DNA of 64,000 nucleotides, from contig JASISA010000023.1 of assembly GCA_031771865.1 (NCBI GenBank), positions 1,550,001-1,614,000 of the forward strand. The letters are read 5' to 3'. Below the pieces are notes generated by a model. That model did not search any database. It worked only from the letters and a program-made list of their open reading frames with translations, and was not told the DNA's origin. Positions 34,011 to 44,854 of the stretch are shown here, piece by piece. Position 1 is the stretch's first letter, and every line of letters begins with the position of its first letter. Source of the DNA: Nothophaeocryptopus gaeumannii (taxonomy: Eukaryota; Ascomycota; Dothideomycetes; Mycosphaerellales; Mycosphaerellaceae). Position numbers and translations under genes: made by a program.

Positions 34011-34429
34011 CTTTGTGGTAATGTGGGGGGGTGGTGTTGAGGGGAGAGCGATGTCGTTGTAGCTGGACGTCGGCTTGAAGGGGAGGAGATGCAGAGATTC
34101 AAGCTCGACGCCGGAACCATCCGCGCCAAGCCGGTCTATGCTGCTCTCGGAGCATCTCGGCTGCTCGTCTCAGCAGTTGACATCAACATCAACACCGCAG
34201 ACAACTGCAACAACAACTCGCGACAACGATACTGAGTTCTTGAAGCATCAAATATCCATGTATCGAACTCTTGCTCAGAATTAAAAATCTTGCATGGCCA
34301 GCAGAAGCACTACAAATGAGAAAGTGATACAACTTTGACGACCTGCCCAAAGGCAGATGTGGTTCGACGTCGTTTGTGTATAAAAGCTATGTACGAGCAT
34401 AGAGGCTACCAGAGCTCTTCAGTGCCACT

Positions 34430-35189
34430 TCAATAGTTGGCGGAGCCGTCGACTGAGTTGCCGCCAGTGACTCCGACATTCTTGACCACAACACGGTCCC
34501 CATTGACTGACTCTACGCGAACGGCGACAGTGTCGCTGCCAGTGCCGGACGACAGCTCGAAGAAGTTGTAGTTCTGGCGTGTCAAACCACTCTTCCAGGT
34601 GCTTCCTCCATCGGTGCTGTACTCCATATTTGCAGTGCGCTACAGTGTGTCAGTTCTGCATCTCGTACTTGACAATGAGTACTGTGCTCACCTGGTTGGC
34701 ATTGACAACTTGGGCGGAGAACCAGTTGGAAGAGACGCCCTCCTTCATGTGAACTTCAAGAGCACTCGTGATGGCGCATGCGACGTAGTCCCAGGTCACG
34801 TCAATCACGCCCTTGCTGGCATCTGCCAGCTCGGTAAACGCATCTTCAAAGAGGTCAAGGTGGTTCTGTCCACAGCCGGGACACTGGTCGACGATCTAAC
34901 AAACGTTAACACGAGATGCGATTGGCGTTGATTGAACAGTACGGACCATAGCCGTGATGGAGTTGCCGTTCGGACCAGTGACTGTGATACATCCGCCGCA
35001 TGCTTCGCTGTCGGCCCAGTTGCTGTCGGACAAGGCTGTTCCGTAGATACCACTCGGAATGGTGTAGGTAGAAAAGCTGCACATTCCGCCCTGTGTGTTG
35101 CCTCCGTAGAAAGTCGCTTGTCCGGAGTTGGCGGCCGCAGCTGTGCCAGCACAGGCTGCAATGGCGGCGTAAAGAGCGGTAGAAAGCAT
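34430..35189 (-). CDS. Secreted expansin-like protein (DPBB plus C-terminal beta domain)
   Basis: Exons 35189-34947, 34895-34692 and 34639-34430 give 218 residues. The second intron is canonical. The first uses GTCCGT as donor and GTTAACGTTTGTTAG as acceptor. Residues 1-20 (MLSTALYAAIAACAGTAAAA) are a signal peptide. The double-psi beta-barrel domain carries GQATFYGG, GMCSFSTYTIPSG, ACGGCITVTGPNG and, across the splice, IVDQCPGCGQNHLDLFEDAF with the conserved HLDL aspartate. The C-terminal part (WFSAQVVNANQRTANMEYS, TVAVRVESVNG) resembles the CBM63-like second domain of EXLX1-type expansins. Such proteins loosen polysaccharide networks without hydrolysis. It could act on the fungus's own wall or on plant material. 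Confidence 0.8.
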
Positions 35190-36020
35190 CTCGGAAGGAA
35201 TGATTGAATGTGATCCTGCAAGCCAGTTGCGAAGAAAGGACTTTGGTGAGAGTGCAACAAGATCAGGCAGTGAATAGCCAAGATGAGCAGACAAAAGCAA
35301 TGAATTAAGCATGAGGACGGCATGAGTCTCGACCTGTAGACCGGATACCGGTACTCACATCCATATATCCAATACCGAGGCCCCTCATGAGCTTCAGGAG
35401 CGGCTCTTCACGTAAGGGCAAAATCTGCGGATTCATAAGGGTACGTCCAACGAACTGTGAGTCTCATGTGGACAATGTCAGGGTGGAAGGTGCTAGGCAC
35501 TGTAGCGGCGACGGTATGAGACGCCACGGCAGGCAGATTTCGTCCGCGAGGTTTCAAATAGGCACGTGTGTAGTACGGACCAGATCGGGAGGCACCTCAC
35601 TTGAGCGACTGCAGGCTAAGACGGTGAGCCCACGTTAAGGAGATGAGGCTGCGCGTGCGCGGAGTCGAACTTTTTGGTCGAGATCATGGCGGCGTCATGT
35701 TGAGAGTGCCGGTATACGTGTAGCGGCGGTGGTTGCATGGCGGGCACAGTGTGCCGGAGATATGTCCAATTGCAAGGCTTGTGGATCGCTGAGACGATGT
35801 GTGCTGTTTCTCGAGCGACATGGAAGCGCCTACGTTAGAACTTACATTCAGACCCCTTCTGGCTGTGAACGCCCAACCCAAACACGTGAGAGGATGTATA
35901 CATACAACAATGCACGCGACATGCACCGACATGCATAAATGAAAAAGTGCTTTACGCGTGGTGTACACTAGAGTCAAAACAGATGTCGGAAAGGGCTCGT
36001 GTATGGGGATCGAATAAGCC
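35190..36020. other. Divergent promoter region, no gene
   Basis: This lies between the divergently transcribed expansin-like and FAR11 genes. The long minus-strand frame over 35684-36382 is a shadow of the FAR11 N-terminus. No other coding or RNA signal is seen. Confidence 0.5.
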
Positions 36021-39000
36021 ATGGACGAAGTCGAGAACCCGGATCTGCCAGCTGCGGGCGAGTCCAGTCCCACGCTGAGACCAATTGAAGACGACGAGGA
36101 CTCGAGCAACGATGTCAAGCCCTCGGTCAAGCAGCCCGCAGACTCGGCTGACACCGATATCATCCTCGAAGGCGTGGATCCCGCCGTCAAGCCCGCACTC
36201 CCAGCATCGCGAGCAGCAGTCCCTTCACGACCACCGCTGAGACGAGATACTTCAAACCCTCCACCCTCACAACCGCCGCCTGCTCCGCCCTCCCAACCCT
36301 CCGATCCACCCGAATCCTCCCAAGAAGCTCCAGACAGTCTGACCTTGGCCGACCTGAAGAGGATACGCCAAACATTCCCCAACGCCCAGGTCCCACAGAA
36401 ACAGCAGTTGCTAGAGGATGAGAAGGTGTACGACTTCGACTATCAGGATGCCCAGTCTCTGCCAGTGGAGCTGGAGGAGTGGTTCAGCTACAGTGAGGAG
36501 GAAGAGCTTAAGCTGAGAAGATGCAAGCAGATCTTCAGTGAGGAGTGGAGGGCTACAGAAGATGGCAAGACGGACTGGTTGGATGTCACTGAGGATGCAC
36601 GCAGGCGATTTACGCAGCGCTGGACATCGGTCTTGACTGAAATTGAGGACGGCTTCAAGCCTGCCGAGATCACCAAAGCTCTCATGATCTTGACTTATAT
36701 CGGATTGGGAATTTGGGAAGAGACGGCAGGCAGGCAGGAGGGCTGCGCTCTGGAAGATTTGTTTCCCAATAGCAATTTCGGTGGGTCAAGATTGGACGAG
36801 TACGGATCCTCAAGCCTACAGATTCAATGGATCGTTGCTATGGTTGACACTCTACACTCCTGCGATGGTCTCACGGCTATCTATGATACACTGAGGCGTG
36901 TTTGTGATACCGACTTTCGAAATTCGACGCCCGAATTCTCTCGGAATGAATCGCAGCCTAGGAGAGGTGATGAAAGTATTGAGCTTTGGTGTTGTTTGAC
37001 CCTAATGTACCTCTTCGTGGAAGTTGCCCGGACTTCAGGAAATGGGCAGGCATTGAAGGCAGATATGTTAGCTTTGGAGCCGAACCTCCTCAACCATTTG
37101 ACACAGATTGTGGCTAGGCTACGATGGGACGAGAGCGCCCCGATTCCGTTGACAAAGATGCTGCTTCTGGCATGGAAGACGATCCTGGTCTCGTTCGGTG
37201 GGATCAAGGACGTGGAAAGCGTCAAATTGTCAATGGGGAAGGAAGCTAAAGACGAGAAAGATTCGCGTGGACAGCCATTGATCACTGCATCACCCTTGGA
37301 TTACCATCTTTTTCGCCAGGAGATCCGCTCCAAATATCCGGCCTATCAACCACCGCCGCCCATATTCCCTTTAGAACCCGAGAACAACAGCATACTGCCA
37401 CCATTGAAGCATCGACGGCCCAGCTATGCATCCTCTGTCTCAGACATCGCCCACACTGGTGCGCCGTCAGTGGGCACTGGCTCGATTATGCACCAGCCAG
37501 TCCACATTGCCACTCCAGCTCCATCTCCTCCGCCATCGCCCGCTGGTCCTGGTAAGGCCGGGAAGAAGCAAAACTACCAAACAAATCAGATGTTTCCCTT
37601 CTTGTACCCGCCACTGGACGCGAGCAGCAACGACCTTGGAGGAAAGGGCAGCACTGAGCTGCAGGACGCTTTGGTCGGGCGCAAATGGGAGGGAGCGGAT
37701 GTTCCGACGAGTATCTTGGAAGCAGCTGAGCTTTTTGCCAAACGAATGCGTGCTACGAGAGCGATGAAGCAGCTGTGGGAAGCAAGAGTGGACTTCATGA
37801 AGCAGGAACGGGGGTGGAAGAACCCAGATGACGAGGACCAAAATCCCGATGTTGACGACTTCGAGCTGCTTCCAAAGCCTGCTCCAGAAGAAACAGCAGA
37901 GCAAGGGCAGCCCCAGGAAGAGACTGAAGAGCAGGAACTGCTAGCAAAAGTCAACAACTATTATCGAGACTCGCTGCCTCACCTGCAAAGTGTGGTTATA
38001 GTATTACTCAAGGCTGTCCTGCAGGCTGTGACAGACCTTGTCACCAAAGGGAATGGACAAAATGGCCTTCAGGCCGGCATCCAGTTCAATGAGACGAATG
38101 GCGCGAATGGCACCAAGCCTACCGAGAACGGTGTCAATGGCCACAGCGACGGCAATGAGAACACGATGGATGAGCTTGATAAGCAACGATCGCAGGAGAT
38201 TCAAGCCAAGGCACTGGGAGCGATACTGATCCTGTTGCTCAAGTGGTTCAAGCTGTCACACATTCTGCAATATGAGTACATGACTCAGCTCCTGCTGGAC
38301 TCTAACTACGTACCGCTGGTGCTGAAGCTATGGCAGACTCAAGAAATCGGCAGAGCTTGTCACTTCAGGTTAGAAAGAGAAGATCGGAACTTCTTCTACT
38401 TCTGTCAGACAAACTCACGTCAGGGCCCCCCAAAACCACCACCAGCAGAAACAAACGGCACAGGTGAAGAGTCAGACGATGATGCCGCACCACCACCGAT
38501 TAAGCTTAAACGTGAGGAGCCCCAGGAGACCGTTCTCTCGCCGACAATCGACTCACTAGACTTCGCGCATCCACCTGAGATAGACGAACAGGGTTATCCG
38601 CAGACTAATCTGCCAAGCTCCCCTCTGAAGAATTACTCTTACCGGAGCATGTTCAGCGCGATCAACTACCTTCGGGTGCTGCAAAAGGTCACACGCCGCA
38701 AGACGCACCGAGCACTTCTCCTCGTGAGCTACAAGTCCTCGAACCACCTGAAGAAGACACTCAAAATACCAGTCCAGAGCCTTCGCTTTTACACGTTGAA
38801 GCTCTTCAAATCGCAGGTCCCATTCTGTGGCCGCAAATGGCGCCAAGGCAACATGAAGATCATCACCGCCGTATGGTTATCTGTACCCGCGGAACTGAGA
38901 GATGATTGGCTGTCAGGTGGTGGCGGGGGTATGGGTGGTGCCTGCGTAGGAGATGTAGACGGGACTGTGGAGGACGCTCTGCCACTTGAGCAGAGCCTGC

Positions 39001-39191
39001 GGGCACTGACACACTGGTGGAACGTGAGGAACTTCCCCGAGGTGATGGGCGTGGATAAGGGTATGCTTGATGACGAGTTGGACTACTTCACGAGGGAATT
39101 AGAGAAGATGGAGATGCAGGTCCGAGAGGAAGAACTGGGCGATGAGCAGGCTTTGGAGGAACCGTGGCAAGGACCTATCGAGGGGTACTGA
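36021..39191 (+). CDS. FAR11: STRIPAK complex subunit (STRIP/Far11, Neurospora HAM-2 family)
   Basis: A single open frame of 1056 residues starts at MDEVENPDLPAAGESS. The first 110 residues are acidic and Pro-rich. The N1221-like domain begins near residue 125 (KVYDFDYQDAQSLPVELEEW, then FSYSEEEELKLRR) and continues through long helical repeats (LLGAILILLLKWFKLSHILQ-type helices near 730). The C-terminal DUF3402 region includes YSYRSMFSAINYLRVLQKVT, SLRFYTLKLFKSQVPFCGRK and the end ALTHWWNVRNFPEVMGVD. STRIP/Far11 scaffolds the striatin-PP2A complex that controls cell fusion, septation and fruiting-body development in filamentous fungi. No intron is visible. The length and domain order are normal. 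Confidence 0.88.
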   Translation: MDEVENPDLPAAGESSPTLRPIEDDEDSSNDVKPSVKQPADSADTDIILEGVDPAVKPALPASRAAVPSRPPLRRDTSNPPPSQPPPAPPSQPSDPPESSQEAPDSLTLADLKRIRQTFPNAQVPQKQQLLEDEKVYDFDYQDAQSLPVELEEWFSYSEEEELKLRRCKQIFSEEWRATEDGKTDWLDVTEDARRRFTQRWTSVLTEIEDGFKPAEITKALMILTYIGLGIWEETAGRQEGCALEDLFPNSNFGGSRLDEYGSSSLQIQWIVAMVDTLHSCDGLTAIYDTLRRVCDTDFRNSTPEFSRNESQPRRGDESIELWCCLTLMYLFVEVARTSGNGQALKADMLALEPNLLNHLTQIVARLRWDESAPIPLTKMLLLAWKTILVSFGGIKDVESVKLSMGKEAKDEKDSRGQPLITASPLDYHLFRQEIRSKYPAYQPPPPIFPLEPENNSILPPLKHRRPSYASSVSDIAHTGAPSVGTGSIMHQPVHIATPAPSPPPSPAGPGKAGKKQNYQTNQMFPFLYPPLDASSNDLGGKGSTELQDALVGRKWEGADVPTSILEAAELFAKRMRATRAMKQLWEARVDFMKQERGWKNPDDEDQNPDVDDFELLPKPAPEETAEQGQPQEETEEQELLAKVNNYYRDSLPHLQSVVIVLLKAVLQAVTDLVTKGNGQNGLQAGIQFNETNGANGTKPTENGVNGHSDGNENTMDELDKQRSQEIQAKALGAILILLLKWFKLSHILQYEYMTQLLLDSNYVPLVLKLWQTQEIGRACHFRLEREDRNFFYFCQTNSRQGPPKPPPAETNGTGEESDDDAAPPPIKLKREEPQETVLSPTIDSLDFAHPPEIDEQGYPQTNLPSSPLKNYSYRSMFSAINYLRVLQKVTRRKTHRALLLVSYKSSNHLKKTLKIPVQSLRFYTLKLFKSQVPFCGRKWRQGNMKIITAVWLSVPAELRDDWLSGGGGGMGGACVGDVDGTVEDALPLEQSLRALTHWWNVRNFPEVMGVDKGMLDDELDYFTRELEKMEMQVREEELGDEQALEEPWQGPIEGY

Positions 39192-39336
39192 GAATCCATA
39201 CTGAGTATCCACCGCCTAAGCTATCGCAGAACTCCACGCTATGCTGCAAAGTCTAGCCCTCCCTCTAAGCCTGCATACAGTTTTGAATGCAGCCACTCCA
39301 ACGCCTCAGCCGAAATCAGAGCGTCTTCGTCGAGGT

Positions 39337-40266
39337 CTACTTCTCCTCCCAATTCAATTGAAATCTTCCCTTCGCATTCTCATAATTTCTCAGCCTCTCC
39401 ACAACCAGATCCGCCGTCTTCGCCTCGACCATGATCCCAGCATTGGTAGGAGCCACAAATCCCTCCTCGACACTCTTCCCCACCCACTGCATCAACCCAT
39501 CCCAATACCCCTCCACATTATACACCACAATCCCTCTTGCGTGAATCCCCAACTGATTCCACGTCACGACCTCCATCAACTCTTCTAATGTCCCATAACC
39601 CCCACTCAACGCAACAAACCCTCCCCCAGCTCCCGAATCAATGACTTCTCTTGCCATCATCTGTTTCCTCGTATGCATATCCTTAACAACCGTCGTCCGG
39701 CCATAGACATTCTCATCTATGACTTTCTGCGGTCTGTTCAGATTCTCGCCATTGGTAGGTTGTCGATCGTTGCGCTCGAATTTGAGGAGGGCTTCGGGGA
39801 TTACGCCGTGGACTGCTTGCGGGCCGGAGAGGGAGACAAGAGTTTTGGCGAGTTCACCCATGACGCCGACTGTGCCGCCGCCGTAGACGAGGTGATTGTT
39901 GTTTTCGTGGAAGGATTGAGCGAGGGAGCGGGCGGCTGCGAGGTGGGCCGGGGATGTGCCGGCTGATGCGCCGCAGCTGGGTTCACATGTTAGCAGGAGG
40001 GTCTTGAAGGAAGTAGAGTGTGTGTAGGAGACATACAAGACGCAGACGACGGGCTGCTTGTTGGCATTGCTGGTGCTGCCCGCTGGGGCGATGTTCTCGG
40101 ATGGTTTTGGCTCGTTGACTTGTGGCATATTTGCGGTGGTTGTATAACTCTTCTTGTTCCTGTGAAGCAGTGTAGTCAGAGTGTAAGGAGCTCTTTTGTA
40201 TAGAATGGAAGTCGCGACAATGCCGTTCCTCGCCAGTGCAAGTGAAAGTGGGGCTCCGAAAGTCAT
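39337..40266 (-). CDS. LOG-family phosphoribohydrolase (lysine-decarboxylase-like fold)
   Basis: Two exons, 40266-40037 and 39976-39337, are separated by a 60-nt intron (GTATGT...TGCTAACATGTGAACCCAG). Splicing gives VCVFCGASAGTSPAH, the start of the Rossmann-like core. Signature parts are LVYGGGTVGVMGELA and SGGYGTLEELMEVVTWNQLG (the family PGGxGTxxE motif with Ser in place of Pro). Full use of the frame gives 289 residues. Starting at the internal MPQVNEPKPSE (40128) gives 243. The extra 46 residues (LARNGIVATSILYKRAPYTL) are basic and hydroxylated, like a mitochondrial targeting sequence, so the longer form is plausible. LOG enzymes release ribose-5-phosphate from (cytokinin) nucleoside monophosphates. 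The fungal substrate is uncertain. It is divergent from the Rab gene. Confidence 0.82.
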   Translation of the reverse strand: MTFGAPLSLALARNGIVATSILYKRAPYTLTTLLHRNKKSYTTTANMPQVNEPKPSENIAPAGSTSNANKQPVVCVLYVSYTHSTSFKTLLLTCEPSCGASAGTSPAHLAAARSLAQSFHENNNHLVYGGGTVGVMGELAKTLVSLSGPQAVHGVIPEALLKFERNDRQPTNGENLNRPQKVIDENVYGRTTVVKDMHTRKQMMAREVIDSGAGGGFVALSGGYGTLEELMEVVTWNQLGIHARGIVVYNVEGYWDGLMQWVGKSVEEGFVAPTNAGIMVEAKTADLVVERLRNYENAKGRFQLNWEEK

Positions 40267-40792
40267 TTGCGGGCACCCATCGGTAGGTGAATGACTCTTC
40301 CCGTGTGAAAGCTTAGATGTGGCACATGGTTGACGTTGTCCTTACGAGTGGATGTTGTCCAGCTGACTGGTTGTCCCAGGCGCGCTCATCATGGCAGCCA
40401 CGGAATGGACTTTGTTCGGTAGTCTACCGTCCAATTGCGGTGTATGCGCTGTATCACCACATCAATCATCGTAGAAGATCGAAGGGTCTTCTGTTGTGAG
40501 GGTGTTTGTGTGAAGCAGAGTGTCAGGCATTCATTCAAGCCTCATCAAATTACAGGGTTAGCCGCCCCATCCTTGTTCGGCACGATGATGATGTTCCCGA
40601 CGGCGCTTGCTCCAGTCGCGTGGCTCGCTGATCGCCTGGAGCTTTGTGGATGGACATCACCTTCAACGACCACCCTCAGAGCACCGCTTTGTCTCCTAAT
40701 ACCCTGCGGACAACTGTTCTTGGAAATCAACTTCCTGAGACCAGCGCACAGTCTACCGTTGACTGATCACATCCATATCGTCGTCCGCCAGC

Positions 40793-41690
40793 ATGGCGCA
40801 ACAACCACCGGCATACGACTTCATCAGCAAGATAGTATCGCTGGGAGACAGTGGAAGCGGCAAATCGAGTGTAGGCGCCACCCATAGCGTTTCTCTCCTA
40901 TTCCTCTCCTCAGCATCAACATGCTGATACAGCCACGCTGTAGCTGACGATCCGACTCTGCGAAGGTCGATTTGTCTCCCACCACGACGTGACCATCGGC
41001 GTAGAGTTTGGATCCCGAATCGTCCCTGTAGGACCTCCCGCGAGTTTAGAACGAGAATTCAGTGTCAACAACCCGGCAGCCGCTGCGCCTAAACCGAGCA
41101 ACGCAAACGATGGCGGGAAGAAGGGCAAGGGACAGCCCAAGGAGCCGGAGCAGAAACACATGAAGCTCTCATTATGGGACACGGCAGGGCAGGAGACGTA
41201 CAAGTCAATCACACGATCTTACTTCCGAGGGGCTTCCGGAGCATTACTGGTTTTCGACATTAGCCGGCGGAGTACATTCGCCTCAGTCACATCATGGTTG
41301 AACGATCTACGGCAAATAGCAGAGGATGATATTGTCGTCGTGCTGGTCGGCAACAAATCAGATCTGGCGGCTTCATCATCAGTCTCTGGGGACGATACAG
41401 CCCCTAACAGGAGGCAAGTGACGAGGGAAGAGGCAGAACAGTGGTGTAAGGAGAACAAGGTCATGCAGTATGTGGAGACGTCAGCGAAGAGTGGAGAGAA
41501 TGTGGAGAGGGCGTTCCTGGAGGTAGCAGAGAGGATATACCAGAACATCGAGGCGGGCAAGTACGATCTTAATGATCGAAGAAGTGGTGTCAAAGGCCCT
41601 GGGGCAGGAGGCGGTGGGAGAGGGGTGACGTTGGGGAGGAGAGATAACAGTGTTGCGAAGAAGGCAGGCATTGCTGGTGGGTGCTGCTGA
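40793..41690 (+). CDS. YPT4: Rab GTPase, Rab4/Ypt4-like, with an inserted loop
   Basis: Exons 40793-40870 and 40944-41690 give 274 residues. The 73-nt intron is GTAGGC...CTGTAG. The P-loop GDSGSGKSS is at residues 18-26 and splices directly to LTIRLCEGRF. Switch I is HHDVTIGVEF, G3 is WDTAGQE, G4 is NKSD and G5 is TSAKS. The C-terminus GGCC is a double-geranylgeranylation site. Effector-type RabF-like motifs (YFRGASGALLVFD) support a Rab. An unusual low-complexity insert of about 35-40 residues (roughly PPASLEREFSVNN to GQPKEPEQKHMK) sits between the beta-2 and beta-3 strands. Rab4/14-type proteins act in endosomal recycling. The subfamily is my best guess; Rab2 is the main alternative. Confidence 0.8.
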
Positions 41691-42130
41691 GTCGCGTGAA
41701 TCGGTGTAGCAGAGGTCTAGGACTGCCGAAACGAAGGTCAGAACGCTCTCCCTAGCATGTGATCCTTCATTATGCCTCACTCCCGATCATATCACAGTGC
41801 TCTTTCGTCGTCAAATCCTTCTTGGCACACCTCAGTCGGCTCTTCAATTCCATTGAGCCTCAGTTCGCGATGCGCTCAGACATGCGCATTGCCACTTGTC
41901 CGCTCTCCGCCGCACTACAAAAGGAAATGATTCTTCCGCGGACAACCTGACCCAAACATCAACATCGACTCACAACAACGACAGCCAACCACCACAACAC
42001 TTCTCAATAAGTCCACCTTGACCATATACCAACCAAGCGACATTCATACGACGCTACTGCACCATCTCTGGACGGATACAGCGGTATACCGACTCATTAA
42101 GCAGCAAGCTTGACGGCTGAGCGAACCAAT

Positions 42131-44854
42131 ATGGACTCCATGGAGCCGGAAGTCGACCCCTACAACTGTAATGACCCTCGTAATGAGCCACGTCCAGATA
42201 GCGTGGTCTACCAAGCGGTATTTGAGGATCTACGCAAGAACAGCGCACGTGCCATCTACATGTTGCGCGACACACTCGTAAACTCGACGTACCAGAACAC
42301 CGTCACGAAAGGACTCCTTGATGAGATCAAGAAGAGAACCAACAACAACGCTCCTGCCAGACAATGTTTGCCATTGCTGGTGGCATGGCTGCGGGAAAGA
42401 GCTCGGTAATCAACTCCATTCTCAGCATTGGTGCCATCGCAAGGAAGGGAAATGGAGGCGGCAGCTGCACCTGGGTTGTGCAGAGGTTCATGAAAGCTTT
42501 CCAGGACCAGACTCAGACCTTCGCGGCCAAGGTCTCCTTCGATCGAGAGGGCATCGAAGTCATTATCAGCGGCATGCTCACGAAGTATTACCGAGCTGTG
42601 AGCAAAGCTAAGGTTGAGTTTGGGGACAGCGATGATGAGGAATCTGTTCTTTCCGAGGACGACAAGTCGGAGAACTTTACCGAGATCAAGACTGTGATGG
42701 ACGCATTCTCAGCTCTCTTTTGCGACAAAGAACAGTTTGAGACTACAACAGCAGCTCAGGCATATCTAAGCCGTGGAAACACGAAGAATGGTACGCAGGT
42801 CACGCACATCCTGGAGCAGCTCGTCGGCTGGGCAGTTGATGTCAAGGAGGACTCGCTCAAGGGCGAAGAGACTGTTGTCATCGAAGCTGCGACTGCGGAT
42901 GAGCTGCTGTTCAAACTACAGCCGTACACCTATCAGCTCGGTGGTGACGAGGGCGAGGGAACGCTCGCCCCTTGGCCGCTCGTCAACGTGGTTGATTTTG
43001 GCCTTGACCATCCGCTGCCCAACGAAGGAATCGTTCTTGTCGATACTCCAGGTCTCTCGGATTCCAACAGCGCCCGTGCGGGGAACGCAGTGGCTCACCA
43101 TCGGCAGTGTACTCACAAGATGACTGTGGCAGACATCAGCCGTGCCAAAGACGACAGATCTTTGAGGGAGAATTAGGCTCAAGGCTATCACCTGAGGGGT
43201 GCTGCGGGCGCCCTCCTTGTTTTGACTCACGGTGATGGGGTCGACGAAGACACAGAAGTCACTGGCAGCCTCGTTGAGAAGAAACAAGAGCAACAGCTTC
43301 GTATTGAGATCAAGGCACTAAATGACCAGAAGAACAAGCTGCGAGCCAAGAAAGGTAAGCTCAGTCGCGAGGAGCAAATGGATGTCGATGAAGAGCTGCG
43401 AGAGAAGAACGCAGAGATCAAGGCCAAGATCAATGAGTCCGATGCGCTACGTACTACGATGCGCAATAAGAGCGTCGTCAAGGCCCTAGCAAAACAGTAC
43501 GAGGATCTGACCGGCGACCTTAAACCGCTTGCCGCCTTCGTTGTTGGGAACAAGGACTACAAGCAACATCTGGCCGGGTATGACGCGAGTGATAAGCCTG
43601 TCTTGTCCGTCAAGGAGACTGGCATTCCGGCGCTGCGTGCTAAAATCTATGCCTTGCCTGCCGAGGGGAAGCTCAACGACACTTTGCACATGGTCAATAC
43701 CACCATTCCCGCCTTGATCCACCTTTTCGACCTGTACTGTTCCAAGACTCACTTCGCTCGCAAGGCAGAGATCGAAGCCATCATCTTGGAACCATTGGAG
43801 AAAATTTCTCTCTCTACAGACTTAGCCATGTCAAAGCTGGAGTCCGCTCTCAGCGACTCTATCCTCGGCTCGATGAGGTGTATAGAGACTATATGGGTGA
43901 CTGACGCTAAGAGACTTTGTCACAACTGGAACGAAAAGTACGGCAGAGACCATCTCACTCTGATGAAGAAGGACGGTCACCGCAAAGGCACCAGGGCTAA
44001 GCCCGAGGTCTGCTGGAACAACGAGCTTCTGAAAATACCCAGCATGAAGGATACGATGGAAGAGTGCTTTCGAAATATGCAGAACCAGTATCTCCAGACC
44101 TTCCAAGAGCTTCTGAACGAGCTACGAGCTCTGCTCATGGGCGCGAGGTCCAAGATACGAAGTAAGTTCTTTGGCGATGCTTTGTTTCGAGCCTACTGAC
44201 AATGCGCAGACGACCCTCAGGTGAATGTGATGGCGCTCGGTACATTTCTGGAGATCTTCAATTTGGAGAAGACCAATGTCGAGAAAATGGTGATCAAGGT
44301 CATGAGGAGTCTGAAGAGCGAGACAAGGTGCGTCTTACGCTGGAAATGGAGTGTGTCGATCATACTGACCGTGACCAGCTCCATCGAACAGGATGTGACG
44401 ATGTACTCTCCCAACAACTTCATCAATCAGGCCATGAGGCCCATTTACGCTGAGCTCATCCTCATCAAAGGTAGCGGCGCACCCGCCAAGCGCATGCAGA
44501 GGCTCGAGAAGAGGGTTGCAACAACCAGCGGGGTCCGGATGAAGGTCCAAGATCAAGTGGAGAAGGCCTTCGAAAGAAAGAATTTTCAAGGAACACTGCA
44601 GCAGGATCTCGGAAGGCATGCGCGAGGTCATCGAAAGTGTCCATCGTCAGTTCAAGATACTGTGCGACAGCACCGAAGTCAAAGACGAAGCGGAGAAGGC
44701 ACAGGAGGAAGAGCTTCGAGAGGAGCTGCAGAAGCAATTGGTCAAGGCATCTGAGCTGATGCAGGGCCCAAGTCGAGAGGCTGCGGACATGTGCAAGAAT
44801 TACGGCTCAAACAAAGCGGCTGCCAACTGCATCAAAGGAGAAAACGAAGAGTAG
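42131..44854 (+). pseudogene. Dynamin-like large GTPase (SLIP-GC-like), broken
   Basis: The coding text begins MDSMEPEVDPYN at 42131. The P-loop AGGMAAGKSS is at about 42376-42405 and the G3 motif VLVDTPGLSDSNSA at about 43036. After the GTPase domain come a CTHKMTVADISRAKDDR block and a stalk-like helical half that ends at a stop at 44854. Two later introns are normal (44162-44209 and 44328-44378). Three lesions remain. The first is a frame change near 42345-42365, which a poor 83-nt intron (GTAAAC...CCAG) could hide. The second is an in-frame TAG at 43174, inside otherwise conserved text (SLREN, stop, AQGYHLRGAAGALLVLT). The third is a one-base shift near 44560-44600, before HCSRISEGMREVIESVHRQF. 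Members of this family are found in many fungi with unknown roles. This copy is probably non-functional unless these are sequence errors. Confidence 0.65.

Noticed and set aside
35640..35690. A tRNA-like B-box word (GGAGTCGAACTTTTTGG)
   Set aside because: No matching A box at the right distance and no cloverleaf can be drawn on either strand.
35684..36382. A 232-codon minus-strand frame
   Set aside because: It overlaps the FAR11 N-terminus in antisense and is a shadow of its Pro/Ser-rich codons.
42278..42360. An 83-nt intron (GTAAAC...CCAG) that would repair the first frame break of the dynamin-like gene
   Set aside because: It fits the phase, but it has no clear branch site and would remove text that reads as coding. 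It would also leave the TAG and the later frame shift unexplained. It is kept only as an alternative.
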